Source of the DNA: UBA6623 sp965226435
GTDB lineage: Bacteria; Acidobacteriota; Terriglobia; Bryobacterales; UBA6623
Reading direction: 5' to 3'
Length of the DNA: 64,000 nucleotides
Assembly: GCA_965226435.1 (NCBI GenBank)
Contig: CBDDCY010000009.1
Location: 372,001 to 436,000, forward strand
This document shows, piece after piece, positions 51,993-61,487 of this stretch. Numbering within the stretch: the first letter of the stretch is position 1; each line of letters begins with the position of its first letter. The translations under genes were made by a program, and so were the position numbers. The notes under the pieces were generated by a model. The model did no database searches. It was not told the origin of the DNA and saw nothing but the letters and a program-made list of their open reading frames with translations.

Positions 51993-54011
51993 TTGTTTTT
52001 GCTATTGGAAGAGCGTGTTCGCGACGCGGTTGCGTCCCATATCGCTGGCCACTATGGCGTCAACGTCGAGGTGATCGTCGAGCAGCCGCCGAAGCCGGAG
52101 TTCGGGGAGTTGGCGATTCCGGTCGGTTTCGCGCTGGCAAAGCTGCTGAAGAGGCCGCCGCGCGACATCATCGAAGAGATCTCGTCGTCAATCCATCCGA
52201 TCCCCGGGGTTCAGTCCGTAGAACCGGCCGGGGCCGGCTACGTGAATGTGCGTTTCGACCGAGCGGCCTACGCCGCGGCCGTCAACCACCCGCCGCGGCG
52301 GGCCGCGACCGCCGCCGAAGGCAAGATCATCGTCGAACACACGAACATCAACCCTAACAAGGCCGCCCACATCGGGCATCTTCGCAACGCCATTTTGGGC
52401 GATACGTTGGTGCGCATGTTACGCGCCGCGGGCCGCGTCGTTGAAGTTCAGAACTATATCGACAACACCGGCGTCCAAGTGGCCGATGTCGTCGCCGCCT
52501 TCCACTACCTCGAGAAGAAGACACCGGCCGATGTGCAGGCGCTGATTGATGATCCCGGCGTGCGGTTCGATTACTACTGCTGGGACCTCTACGCGCGGAT
52601 TTCGCAGCTCTACGAGCAGGACAAATCGATGCAACCGCGGCGCGCCGAAACACTCCACGCAATCGAGGCCGGCGAAGGCGTGCCGGCCGAGATCGGCCGC
52701 ATTGTCGCCGATGCGATCGTCAACGCTCATCTGGCTACGATGGGTCGAATCGGCGTGGGCTATGACGTATTGCCGCGTGAAAGCGAAATCCTGCGTTTGC
52801 GGTTTTGGGCCTCCGCTTTCGAACTCCTGAAGGAAAAGAAGGCCATCTACTTCGAAACCCAAGGGAAGAACAACGGCTGCTGGGTCATGCCCGGCGAGCT
52901 TTTCCGCGCCCCGGCCGAATCAAAGAGCAAGCCGGGAAACCAAGAAGCCGGCGACCAGTCCGACGCTGAGCAAGACCCGCGCGAAGATTCGAAAGTCATC
53001 GTCCGCTCCGACGGCACGGTAACCTACGTCGGCAAAGACATCGCGTATCAACTCTGGAAGTTCGGGCTGCTCGGCAAGGATTTCCACTACCAACCCTTCT
53101 CCGCCAACTCTCGGGGTCAAACTCTGTGGGCTTCGAGCACCGAGGCAAGCGGCGAAGCGGCGCCGAAATTCGGAGCGGGGCAAAAAGTCTACAACGTAAT
53201 CGACGTCCGCCAGTCCTATTTGCAGGACGTCGTACGGGCGGGGCTGCGGGCGCTCGGCTACGAGCGAGAAGCGGACAATTCCATCCATTTCTCGTATGAA
53301 ATCGTCGCGCTTTCACCGCGCTGTTGCGCCGAGTTGGGTATCGAGCTTTCGGAGGAGGATCGGCGGAAACCGCATGTCGAGGTCTCGGGCCGCAAAGGAC
53401 TCGGCGTCAAGGCCGATGATCTGATCGATCTGCTGATCGAAAACGCTCTCGGGGAGGTTCGCGACCGCCATGAGCAATTCGACGAGAAGACGCAGCGCGA
53501 AATCGCGACCCAGATCGCCGTGGGAGCCTTGCGCTATTTCATGCTGAAATTCACGCGGACGTCGGTCATCGCCTTCGACTTTCAAGAAGCGCTCAGTTTC
53601 ACGGGCGAAACCGGGCCCTGCATTCAGTACGCCGCCGTCCGGGCGCGCAACATTCCGCGGAAACTCGAAGCGCGAGGTGAGACAGTACCTGATTTCGAGA
53701 AGGAACTCGACGCCGATGCCTTCGCCCGCCAACTCAAGGTCGAGGATTTCTGGCAGTTGCTCTTAGGAGCCTCGCGACGCGAGTGGGCGATCGAAAAAGC
53801 GATTACCGCCGGGGAACCCGCGCAATTGGCGCGCTACGGTTTCCAGCTCGCGCAGGCGTTCAACACTTTCTACCAGCAGCCCAAAAATAACATCCTCAAC
53901 GAGACCGACCGCGAAAGGAAGGTCTTCCTGCTCTGGATGACGCAATTCTTCCTCAAAGAGCTGGAACAGGTGTTAGCTACAATGGGGATTCCGGCTCCCG
54001 AAGTGATGTGA
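51993..54011 (+). CDS. argS: Arginyl-tRNA synthetase
   Basis: A 672-residue class I synthetase. The N-terminal Add1-like domain (FGELAIPVGFALAKLL, PGAGYVNVRF type) precedes the HIGH motif (KAAHIGHLRNAILGDTLVRML), NYIDNTGVQVADVV, and GTVTYVGKDIAYQLWK. The C-terminal anticodon-binding DALR domain includes TGPCIQYAAVRARN, AFNTFYQ and a LLWMTQFFLKEL end. TTG at 51993 was preferred because GAGG lies six bases upstream; an in-frame TTG at 51981 has none. The usual KMSKR is replaced by a GRKGLGVKADDLID-type loop, as in several ArgS lineages. It attaches Arg to its tRNA. Confidence 0.93.
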   Translation: MFLLLEERVRDAVASHIAGHYGVNVEVIVEQPPKPEFGELAIPVGFALAKLLKRPPRDIIEEISSSIHPIPGVQSVEPAGAGYVNVRFDRAAYAAAVNHPPRRAATAAEGKIIVEHTNINPNKAAHIGHLRNAILGDTLVRMLRAAGRVVEVQNYIDNTGVQVADVVAAFHYLEKKTPADVQALIDDPGVRFDYYCWDLYARISQLYEQDKSMQPRRAETLHAIEAGEGVPAEIGRIVADAIVNAHLATMGRIGVGYDVLPRESEILRLRFWASAFELLKEKKAIYFETQGKNNGCWVMPGELFRAPAESKSKPGNQEAGDQSDAEQDPREDSKVIVRSDGTVTYVGKDIAYQLWKFGLLGKDFHYQPFSANSRGQTLWASSTEASGEAAPKFGAGQKVYNVIDVRQSYLQDVVRAGLRALGYEREADNSIHFSYEIVALSPRCCAELGIELSEEDRRKPHVEVSGRKGLGVKADDLIDLLIENALGEVRDRHEQFDEKTQREIATQIAVGALRYFMLKFTRTSVIAFDFQEALSFTGETGPCIQYAAVRARNIPRKLEARGETVPDFEKELDADAFARQLKVEDFWQLLLGASRREWAIEKAITAGEPAQLARYGFQLAQAFNTFYQQPKNNILNETDRERKVFLLWMTQFFLKELEQVLATMGIPAPEVM

Positions 54012-54510
54012 GCCGCCGGCCCGCTTTCCCCGTCAGGCGGTGAGAAGTGTGGGCTGGAGGGATGGCGTCGGGGGGTGTCCCGGCAACAACAGGCTCCGGC
54101 GAGGGCCGTGGGTAACAGGCGAGGGACTGGTGCTTTGCCCAGACAATGTCGGGGGAACTCTACTTTTCTTTTCGTAGCCCTTGGAGACAGCCGTTTGAAG
54201 CCCGGTGAGGAGCCGCGGCCGAGGCGCTCTTCGCGGCCAACGATACTCTCGTCCGGAGGAATACGGCGGCTGTTTGACCTTCGGGTTGAGCGGACGTTCG
54301 ATGGCCTTCACCCGCGGCTCTCGCGGGAGCCTGTTGTTGCCGGAAGGACGCTCCCATCGACAGGCGGCGGCTGAGGGGCTGTGAAAAAATGGGGACTGTA
54401 CCGAGCGCCGACCGAATAAGTTCCATTGAATCAGTAACCGCATCCGGCGCGAAGTGGACTGTACCCGATTTTTCACAGCCCCTCAGGTGGCGCGCCGATC
54501 ACGGTGGAAT
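54012..54510. other. Intergenic region of about 500 bp with an inverted repeat
   Basis: No convincing gene. Two blocks stand out: tgttgccggaaggacgctcccatcg near 54329 partly complements caacaacaggctccggcgagg near 54084, and a clear pair of facing repeats at 54371-54486. The rest is GC-rich spacer with no further signal that I can read. Confidence 0.5.
54371..54486. repeat. REP- or MITE-like inverted repeat
   Basis: Left arm CTGAGGGGCTGTGAAAAA at 54371-54388 is the exact complement of TTTTTCACAGCCCCTCAG at 54469-54486; the match continues loosely inward (ggggactgtacc against ggactgtaccc). The enclosed 80 bases have no ORF. The size and the GGACTGTACC/TTTTTCACAG words resemble interspersed repeats mobilised by REP-associated Y1 transposases. 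No such transposase is in this window. Confidence 0.75.
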
Positions 54511-54921
54511 GTGACGAGGGTTGTCGCGGCCTTGATCGAACGTCGCGGACGCATCCTGATTGGCCGCCGGCGCGATGACCAGGATCACGCCGGAAAATGG
54601 GAGTTTCCCGGGGGCAAGGTCGAAGAAGACGAAACACCACGGCAGGCACTCTCCCGCGAGTTGCGCGAAGAGCTCGGCATCCAGGTCGAACCGGGCCACG
54701 AAATCACACGGTATCGCTATCAGTATCCCGGCCGCGAAGAGATTGAATTGCAGTTCTTCGGAGTGGAAAATGTCGCCGGAGAAATTGACGGGGCCCAGTT
54801 CGCGGAAATCCGCTGGGAGCCGATCGCACGCCTTCCCTCATTCGACTTCCTCGCCGGCGATGTCGATTTCGTGAAGGCGTTGGCTCGCAGGGATCTCGGA
54901 CACCTGGAACCAAGCGAGTAG
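54511..54921 (+). CDS. MutT-like Nudix hydrolase
   Basis: A 136-residue protein from GTG 54511. The Nudix box is complete: GGKVEEDETPRQALSRELREELGI (G-x5-E-x7-R-E-x2-E-E-x-G). It is preceded by VVAALIERRGRILIGRRRDDQDHAGKWEFPGG, as in 8-oxo-dGTP pyrophosphatase MutT, and has the extra Trp-Glu-Phe. Mutation-avoidance activity is likely but homologues that clean other nucleotides exist. The longer frame to 54454 runs into the inverted repeat and was rejected. It is followed 41 bp later by aroA. Confidence 0.87.
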   Translation: MTRVVAALIERRGRILIGRRRDDQDHAGKWEFPGGKVEEDETPRQALSRELREELGIQVEPGHEITRYRYQYPGREEIELQFFGVENVAGEIDGAQFAEIRWEPIARLPSFDFLAGDVDFVKALARRDLGHLEPSE

Positions 54922-54962
54922 ATTGATGGCGTCCGGGAGCCGCAGGGCCATAATGAAACGCT

Positions 54963-56264
54963 ATGGGTCGTATGATTTCACCCGTCCGCTCGCTGTCAGG
55001 CTCACTGCGCTTACCCGGCGACAAGTCGATTTCGCACCGCTACGCGATGTTGGGGGCGATCGCGGAAGGAGCGACCCGTATCGATAACTACTCGACAGGG
55101 GCTGACTGCGCCTCCACGCTGGCCTGCCTACGCGCGATGGGCGTTTCGATCAAGCATCGCGGCACAACGGTCACGATCGAGGGGGTCGGACTCGACGGCT
55201 TGCGCGCCCCAGAGCAACCGCTCGACACCGGGAATTCCGGCTCGACGATCCGGATGCTCTCGGGATTGCTCTCCGGTCAAACATTCGAAACCGTCATCAC
55301 GGGAGATGAATCGCTCGAAAAGCGTCCGATGCGGCGGATTATCACTCCGCTCGAGCGGATGGGCGCGACGATCGAAGCCGGCGGGGATGGCTTCCCGCCT
55401 CTGCGAATTCGCGGCGGCACCCTTAAGCCAATCGATTACGAGCTGCCCGTCGCCAGCGCTCAGGTCAAGACGGCGGTGCTCTTTGCCGGGCTGTACGCCG
55501 ACGGGAGAACCACCGTGCGGGAACCGCTGCCGACCCGCGACCACTCCGAGATTGCCCTGCGAGAGTTTGGCGCCGAAGTCACGACCGACGCTGGAACGAT
55601 CGCGGTGACGGGGCGCCCGACGCTCAAAGGCCGTACTTTGCGCGTGCCGGGTGATCTATCCTCGGCGGCGTTCTTTATCGCGGCCGCCCTATTGCTTCCC
55701 GGCTCCCGCCTAACTCTTGAAAACGTCGGCCTCAACCGCACGCGAGCGGCACTACTCGACGTTCTAAGCAAGATGGGCGCGGATATCGAAGTGCGGACAG
55801 GCCGAGGCCAGGCCGGCGAAGCGATCGGAGACATCGACGTACGAGGACCTGCGGATCACGCTTCCGGAGCGCTGCGCGGCGGAGTGATCGACGGGGCGAT
55901 GACAGCGGCGGTCATCGATGAGGTTCCGATCTTGGCCGTCTTGGGCTCGGCGAGCGACGAGGGTCTCGTCATTCGCGACGCGGCGGAGTTACGGGTCAAG
56001 GAAACCGATCGCATTGCGACGGTTGCCGAAAATCTCAGGCGAATGGGGGTGACTCCCGAAGTCTTCAATGACGGCATGAAGATTCCGGGCCGGAATCGCT
56101 TTCGCGCCGCCGAACTCGATTCCTTCGGCGATCACCGCATCGCCATGGCATTCACCATCGCCGCGCTTCGCGCCGACGGCCCTTCCACGATGACCAATGC
56201 CGAAGCCGCTTCGGTTTCGTTCCCGGAGTTTTTCGAATTGCTCGATCGTGTGACCACCGCATAG
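54963..56264 (+). CDS. aroA: EPSP synthase of the shikimate pathway
   Basis: A 433-residue enzyme that joins shikimate 3-phosphate and PEP. Seen: LPGDKSISHRYAMLGAIAEG, LDTGNSGSTIRMLSGLLSGQ, DESLEKRPMRRIITPLERMGA, PVASAQVKTAVLFAGLYADG, VPGDLSSAAFFIAAAL, and KETDRIATVAENLRRMG, with closing DHRIAMAFTIAAL. The NSG-x-T and KRP-M-x-R-I set resembles the class II type (as in Agrobacterium CP4), which tolerates glyphosate, rather than class I with NAGTA; this is a pattern reading only. No other aro gene is nearby. Confidence 0.95.
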   Translation: MGRMISPVRSLSGSLRLPGDKSISHRYAMLGAIAEGATRIDNYSTGADCASTLACLRAMGVSIKHRGTTVTIEGVGLDGLRAPEQPLDTGNSGSTIRMLSGLLSGQTFETVITGDESLEKRPMRRIITPLERMGATIEAGGDGFPPLRIRGGTLKPIDYELPVASAQVKTAVLFAGLYADGRTTVREPLPTRDHSEIALREFGAEVTTDAGTIAVTGRPTLKGRTLRVPGDLSSAAFFIAAALLLPGSRLTLENVGLNRTRAALLDVLSKMGADIEVRTGRGQAGEAIGDIDVRGPADHASGALRGGVIDGAMTAAVIDEVPILAVLGSASDEGLVIRDAAELRVKETDRIATVAENLRRMGVTPEVFNDGMKIPGRNRFRAAELDSFGDHRIAMAFTIAALRADGPSTMTNAEAASVSFPEFFELLDRVTTA

Positions 56265-56285
56265 CGGCTTGTCCGCGACGCGGCC

Positions 56286-57839
56286 CTACAACACCGGACC
56301 TTGCCGCCAAGTAATGAATTCGCGGTGACCCATCGCTTCGCTAAAGGTCCGGCGCCCCGACGCAACTTCCAACGCAAAGTGATACATAGCCTTTCCGACG
56401 CCCTCCACCGTGTCGTCGCCGTCGGCGATGACGCCGGCATTGACGTCCATGTCTTCTTCCATGTAATTGCCCATCTTTGAATTCGAAGCGACCTTGATCA
56501 CCGGGATCGTCGGGAACCCGAAGCAGCTGCCGCGACCGGTCGTAAAGAAGCAAACGTTGCAACCGCCGGCCGCCATGCCGGTCACCGAAGGCGGATCGTA
56601 TCCGGGCGTGTTCATGAAAACGAGGCCGGTCTTGTCGATACGCTCGGCATAGTCGTAAACGGCCATCAGGTTCGAAGTTCCTCCCTTGGCCACGGCTCCG
56701 AGCGACTTTTCGACGATGTTGGTGAGCCCGCCCGCTCGGTTACCGGGCGAGGGGTTACTGTCGAAAGTGGGAGCGTTCGGGAAGCCGGCAACGTAGTTCT
56801 GATACCACTCAACCATGCGAAGGAGATCTTCACCGACACTCTTGTCGGTCGCCCGGCGGGTCAGCAGGTGTTCGGCACCGCAGATCTCGGTGGTTTCGGC
56901 CAAGCAGACCGTCCCGCCTTGTTTCACCAGCAGATCAGAAAAGTAGCCCACGGCCGGATTGGCCGTGACGCCGGAAAAGGCATCGGAGCCGCCGCATTCA
57001 AGCGCCGCGACAAGCTTCGACGAGGGGCACTCCACGCGCTCCAGACGGCCGACCTCTTCAATAAGCTCCCAGACAGCCTTGACGCTGTCTTCGACGGCGT
57101 GGCGGGTCCCGCCGCTCTCTTGCAACGTGAATCCTCGCCGCGGCGCGCGCCCATTCGCGTCCTCCGGACGGGTGAAGTAAGTCACTTGGTTCACTTCGCA
57201 ACCCAGGCCGACCATGACCGCCGCGGCGACGTTCGGGTGATCGGCGACGCCGTCGAGAGTTCGGCGTAGCACCTGCATGTCGGGACCTTCGGCTTGCCCG
57301 CAGCCGTCGGCATGAGCAAAGCAGACGACGCCGTCAATGCCGGACTTCTCAAACGATTCATCTCGAAACGCCGCTTCGACCTGCTGCACCGCGTAGGCCG
57401 AGCAGTTGCTCGCTCCCACGATCGCGACGTAGTTGCGCGTGCCGACTCGGCCGTCCGCGCGCGGATAGCCCAGGAAGGTTTGCTCTGCCAACCGCGGAAC
57501 GTCCGAAAGATCGTTCAATGTCGTGGCGAACTTGAATTGCCGATCGGCCGGATCGAAATCCAAGTTGTGGACGTGAACCAAGTCGCCGACGTGAATGTCG
57601 CCCGACGCCGTGCCGATGTTTTCGCCGTACTTGACCACGATCGACCCCTGTGTAATTTCCGCGACGGCTACTTTGTGACCGGCCGCGACCGCCCGCGAAA
57701 TCGTCATTTCACGATCTTCAAACGTAACGACCGCTCCGGCCGAGAGCGACACACGGGCGAAGACAACGTTGTCATTGCGGTGAAGGCGGATCAGCGGGTT
57801 ATCGGTGTTAATGATGCTGTCTACTGTGACAAGAGGCAT
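56286..57839 (-). CDS. UxaA-type altronate/galactarate dehydratase
   Basis: A 517-residue protein. The N-terminal SAF domain (IRLHRNDNVVFARVSLSAG, AGHKVAVAEITQGSIVVKYGENIG) is followed by the UxaA core: LGYPRADGRVGTRNYVAIVGASNCSAYA, FAHADGCGQ, GLGCEVNQ, ALECGGSDAFSGVTANPAVG and PAGGCNVCFFTTGRGSCFGFPTIPVIKVASNS. These are the metal- and substrate-binding cysteines. It dehydrates hexuronate-derived sugar acids; D-altronate is the commonest guess. ATG 57839 was chosen (AGGAATCC upstream). A GAF gene lies 43 bp upstream on the same strand. Confidence 0.87.
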   Translation of the reverse strand: MPLVTVDSIINTDNPLIRLHRNDNVVFARVSLSAGAVVTFEDREMTISRAVAAGHKVAVAEITQGSIVVKYGENIGTASGDIHVGDLVHVHNLDFDPADRQFKFATTLNDLSDVPRLAEQTFLGYPRADGRVGTRNYVAIVGASNCSAYAVQQVEAAFRDESFEKSGIDGVVCFAHADGCGQAEGPDMQVLRRTLDGVADHPNVAAAVMVGLGCEVNQVTYFTRPEDANGRAPRRGFTLQESGGTRHAVEDSVKAVWELIEEVGRLERVECPSSKLVAALECGGSDAFSGVTANPAVGYFSDLLVKQGGTVCLAETTEICGAEHLLTRRATDKSVGEDLLRMVEWYQNYVAGFPNAPTFDSNPSPGNRAGGLTNIVEKSLGAVAKGGTSNLMAVYDYAERIDKTGLVFMNTPGYDPPSVTGMAAGGCNVCFFTTGRGSCFGFPTIPVIKVASNSKMGNYMEEDMDVNAGVIADGDDTVEGVGKAMYHFALEVASGRRTFSEAMGHREFITWRQGPVL

Positions 57840-57882
57840 AAGGATTCCTATATCGTCGGGGAACGAGCCGACAAGAACGCGA

Positions 57883-58476
57883 TTAGCGTTCCTCGGGCGA
57901 GGCGGGAACCCCGCCCACAATGCGGCCCACTTCCATGAGAAGCGCAATCTCTTGCTCGGAAAAGGTGCGCTCGGCTTCGGTCGCGATCCCCAGGGCGCCC
58001 ACGGCCTTGCCGTCGTCGGTCACCGGGACGCAAATCGACCCTCGTACTCCGGTTTGTTTGGCGCCCGGGCGCGCCGTACCGCTTTGATCGGTCTGCAAGT
58101 TGCAAAGGTCAACCGGTTCGTTCCGCTCCACGGCCAAGCCCGCGATTCCCTTCCCCACCGGAATCATCCGAATGACGGGCAACAGCTCGTCGGGAATACT
58201 CCCTGCCCACGCTTTCAGGTGGAGCAGGCCGTCGGGGCCGAGACGGTGAAGTGTTCCCGTATCGGCCTCGAAGCGGTCAAGCGTTAAACGCAGAAGAACG
58301 TCGGGGTCGCCCGCGGCATCACGTACTTGGGTTAGGAAAGTTTCCGCGGGCATCACGGGTCGCACTTCATTCTCCCAAACTACCCCTTGCCTGACAAGAA
58401 GTTGATCGCTAAGGCGTGTGCCGCGGAAATGCGGGACAGCAAGCCCGCCGCCCGGTTCACCGGGCTTGAGTGGCAT
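57883..58476 (-). CDS. GAF-domain protein
   Basis: A 197-residue protein. Residues about 40-190 read as a GAF domain: FLTQVRDAAGDPDVLLRLTLDRFEADTGTLHRL, KGIAGLAVERNEPVDLCNL, VRGSICVPVTDDGKAVGALGIATEA, and FSEQEIALLMEVGRIVG. It lacks any output domain, so it may bind a small ligand or act as a partner in signalling. ATG 58476 has AAAGGA eight bases upstream. It may be in one transcript with the UxaA gene. Confidence 0.75.
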   Translation of the reverse strand: MPLKPGEPGGGLAVPHFRGTRLSDQLLVRQGVVWENEVRPVMPAETFLTQVRDAAGDPDVLLRLTLDRFEADTGTLHRLGPDGLLHLKAWAGSIPDELLPVIRMIPVGKGIAGLAVERNEPVDLCNLQTDQSGTARPGAKQTGVRGSICVPVTDDGKAVGALGIATEAERTFSEQEIALLMEVGRIVGGVPASPEER

Positions 58477-58654
58477 ATGCCGGTCCTTTGAGGGCCGGTT
58501 CAAGAACCTCGTTGTCCGGTATGAGGCCGTTTCAATTATTTATGTCGCGCCCCCCGAGCCCCGACACGCATTTTGTGACGGTATCATGAATCCTCGGAAA
58601 CGGAGCGGCCCCCAATTCGTGACAGCCCGTCGATGCTCCACCAAACCTGAGCCT

Positions 58655-59959
58655 ATGAAGATCGACTACATCACCGCCGGAGCCGGGGGCATGATCTGCG
58701 GCAACTGCCTCCGCGACAACACGCTCGCCGCGGCCCTGCTCGATCTCGGTCACGACGTTCGCCTCATCCCGATCTACACGCCCATCAAGACCGACGAGGC
58801 CGATGTCAGCATGGACCGCGTTTTCATGGGCGGTGTCAACGCCTACTTGCAACAAAAATACGCTCTGTTTCGCGTCACGCCGGCCTGGTTCGACCGCCCG
58901 TTCGATCACCCCGGGCTGCTTCGCTGGATTTCGAAATTCGCCGTCAAAACCCAACCCGAGGACCTCGGCGATCTAACCGTTTCGATGCTCGACGGAACCG
59001 AGGGCCGCCAGCGCAAGGAAATCGTCAGACTCATCGCTTGGATGAAAACCGACCCGCCTGACGTCATTCATCTGACGAACTCCATGCTCGCGGGCCTCGC
59101 CCCGGCTTTCAAAGCCGCCTTGGGCGTGCCCGTTGTTTGTTCGCTTCAAGGCGAAGACTACTTCCTCGAAAACCTTCCGCCCGCCCACAGCGAAAAAGCA
59201 TTCGACCGCTTGCGAGCCCGCGCCCAATCGATCGACGCTTTTATCTCACCTTGCCTTGACCACGCCGTCGCTATGGCGCCGCGGTTAGGCGTCGATGTCG
59301 ATGACATCCACGTCATCCTCCCCGGCTTACGCTTAGAGGGACTCGAGCACGGGTCCCCCACCGATCCAGACGAGTTTCGCATCGGCTACATGGCCCGCAT
59401 CAGCCCCGAGAAAGGTCTGGGGCTGCTGGTCGAGGCTTTCTTGAAGATTCGAAGCCGGCGCCGCGACGCCTCTCCGCGCCCCCGTTTGATCGTCGCCGGT
59501 TGGATGGGAGCCGAGCACAAGCCGTATCTCGAAAACATCCGCCGCAAAATCGAGCAAGCCGGCTTCGGCGCGGATTTCGAATACCTCGGCGAGATTGACC
59601 GCGCCGAAAAGTCGCGCTTTCTAGGCAGCCTCGACGCTCTCTCGGTCCCCGTTTCCTACCGCGCCCCGAAAGGTCTCTATGCCCTTGAGGCGATGGCCTG
59701 CGGCACCCCCGCCGTCGAGCCTCGCCTCGGCATTTTTCCGGAGCTGATCGAAGCCACCGCCGGCGGTCTCCTCCACGAACCTAATGATGCCGACGATCTC
59801 GCGGCGAAGATCGAGCACCTGCTCGACCACCCCGACCAAGCCCAAGCCCTCGGCCGTCAGGGCCGCGAATCCGTCCTAGCCCACTTCCACAGCCGCCGGG
59901 CAGCGGAGGAAACGGCCCAAGTGTACCTTGATCTCGTTGGTGCCGAGTCGCGGCGCTGA
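58655..59959 (+). CDS. GT4-family glycosyltransferase
   Basis: A 434-residue GT-B enzyme. Start MKIDYITAGAGGMICGNCLRDNTLAAAL, HLTNSMLAGLAP, PVVCSLQGEDYFLENLPP, VILPGLRLEGLEH, RIGYMARISPEKGLGLLVEAFLKI, LDALSVPVSYRAPKGLYALEAMACGTPAVEP with the sugar-nucleotide Glu pair. Unusual for GT4 is the Gly-Asn-Cys segment near the N-terminus. The substrate is unknown; likely it works on an exported or storage glycan. It is read divergently from the GAF/UxaA genes. Confidence 0.87.
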   Translation: MKIDYITAGAGGMICGNCLRDNTLAAALLDLGHDVRLIPIYTPIKTDEADVSMDRVFMGGVNAYLQQKYALFRVTPAWFDRPFDHPGLLRWISKFAVKTQPEDLGDLTVSMLDGTEGRQRKEIVRLIAWMKTDPPDVIHLTNSMLAGLAPAFKAALGVPVVCSLQGEDYFLENLPPAHSEKAFDRLRARAQSIDAFISPCLDHAVAMAPRLGVDVDDIHVILPGLRLEGLEHGSPTDPDEFRIGYMARISPEKGLGLLVEAFLKIRSRRRDASPRPRLIVAGWMGAEHKPYLENIRRKIEQAGFGADFEYLGEIDRAEKSRFLGSLDALSVPVSYRAPKGLYALEAMACGTPAVEPRLGIFPELIEATAGGLLHEPNDADDLAAKIEHLLDHPDQAQALGRQGRESVLAHFHSRRAAEETAQVYLDLVGAESRR

Positions 59960-60289
59960 AGCGCAACATCAGCAACCTGGGAACCCACGCCTAAAGTTTC
60001 AGCCGGCATTTTCCAATCCAAAGAATGCGCCTGAAAAAGTCAGGATTGAACAAGGGTGGCTTGCTGGGTGAAGACTCCTTCTTGAGACGTGCGAATGTTC
60101 GAACACGGAGGAGGTCTGGGGGGAGGGAGAAGCTATGCACGGTGTAGCCCCGACCCAAAGATCTCTTAAGCTTCCGCCTCCTTCTCCCGCCGTGTACCCT
60201 GTTTCCTAACCTTCCTCGCTTTCAGGCTCATCTCGTGTTGGACAATATCTCAACACGGAAAGCGACAAGCGACCTTGGTAAGGTGAGAT
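59960..60289. other. Intergenic region, 330 bp
   Basis: No convincing gene. It includes a purine-rich stretch (about 60108-60132) facing a pyrimidine-rich one (cctccttctcccgccgtgt at about 60178-60197) that could pair imperfectly. A leader before the phosphatase gene is possible but no known RNA family is recognised. Confidence 0.4.
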
Positions 60290-61477
60290 GTGATTTCGGC
60301 GTTGACAAAATCGCCGCTACAACCACGCCTCGGCCGAGGCCTGCCGCCCCCTCTGTTTATTATTTCCCTCGTCGTTTTTCTCGCCATCCCCGTTGCTCCC
60401 GCTGCGCAGGACGCCTGGAGCGGCGTCGAGCGGATCGTCGCCGTGGGAGATGTTCACGGCGATTACGAGCAGTTCGTTAAACTGCTCCACGGTGCCGGCT
60501 TGCTCGACGAGAAAGATAATTGGGCCGGCGGAAAAGCCCACCTGGTTCAGACCGGCGACGTTCCCGACCGCGGCGCCCGCAGCCGTGACGTGATGGACCT
60601 GCTGATGAAGCTCGAAAAGCAGGCCAAGAAGGCCGGCGGCTACGTTCACGCGCTGATCGGCAACCACGAAGCCATGAACATGTACGGGGACCTGCGCTAT
60701 GTCCACGTCGGCGAATTCGCGGCTTTTCGGAACAAAGACTCCCAGACGCTGCGAGATCAAGTCTACCGCGAGCATCTCAAGGATTTGCGACGCAACCCGC
60801 CCCTCGGGCGGCCGCCGAGGCTCGGTCCCGACCACAAACGGAGGTGGGAAGAAGCCCACGCGCTGGGGCGGTTGGAACATCAATCCGCCTTCAGCACAAG
60901 AGGGAAATACGGCCGTTGGATCACCAGCCACAATGCCGTCGTGAAGATCAACGGCACGCTCTTCCTGCATGGGGGAATCGGGCCGAAATATGCCTCGGCG
61001 ACCCTCGCGCAATTGAACGCCCGGATCCGAGCGGAACTGAAGGGTCAGGCCGATATCCAAGGCGGATTGGCCGTCGATGCCGAAGGGCCGCTCTGGTATC
61101 GAGGCTTGGCGCTCAACGATGCCGGACCCGAATCACGTCATTTGGAAAAGGTGCTGGCCACCCACCAGGCTAAACGCATCGTCATGGGCCACACCGTCAC
61201 CGACGGCGCCGTGATGACGCGCTTCGACGGCCGCGCCGTCTTCATCGATATAGGGCTGGGGTCCTACTACGGAAGGCGCGCCGCTTGCCTCTTGATCGAG
61301 GATGGTAAAGCTTTCGCGCTGCACCGGAATCGGAAAATCCCGTTGCCCGAAAGCGACAACGCCGCTTCTGTTTTGCAATACCTCAAGCAAGCCGCCGAGT
61401 TCGACCCGCGGCCGTCGCCCCTGGAACGCAAAATCGCGGCAATCGAGACGAGCCTGCAGGCGACGAGCGGCCCCTAG
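60290..61477 (+). CDS. Exported calcineurin-type metallophosphatase (Shewanella-like)
   Basis: A 395-residue protein from GTG 60290. Signal anchor LFIISLVVFLAIPVAPAAQ. Phosphoesterase motifs in order: VAVGDVHGDYEQF, LVQTGDVPDRGARS, ALIGNHEAMNMYG, LFLHGGIGPKY and IVMGHTVTDGAV, giving all the two-metal ligands. The GNHEAMNM and FLHGGI segments fit the SLP subfamily of protein-phosphatase-like enzymes. Substrate (phosphoprotein or nucleotide) is not known. It converges with the SprA-like gene at an 11-bp gap. Confidence 0.87.
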   Translation: MISALTKSPLQPRLGRGLPPPLFIISLVVFLAIPVAPAAQDAWSGVERIVAVGDVHGDYEQFVKLLHGAGLLDEKDNWAGGKAHLVQTGDVPDRGARSRDVMDLLMKLEKQAKKAGGYVHALIGNHEAMNMYGDLRYVHVGEFAAFRNKDSQTLRDQVYREHLKDLRRNPPLGRPPRLGPDHKRRWEEAHALGRLEHQSAFSTRGKYGRWITSHNAVVKINGTLFLHGGIGPKYASATLAQLNARIRAELKGQADIQGGLAVDAEGPLWYRGLALNDAGPESRHLEKVLATHQAKRIVMGHTVTDGAVMTRFDGRAVFIDIGLGSYYGRRAACLLIEDGKAFALHRNRKIPLPESDNAASVLQYLKQAAEFDPRPSPLERKIAAIETSLQATSGP

Positions 61478-61487
61478 CGATCCAAGC

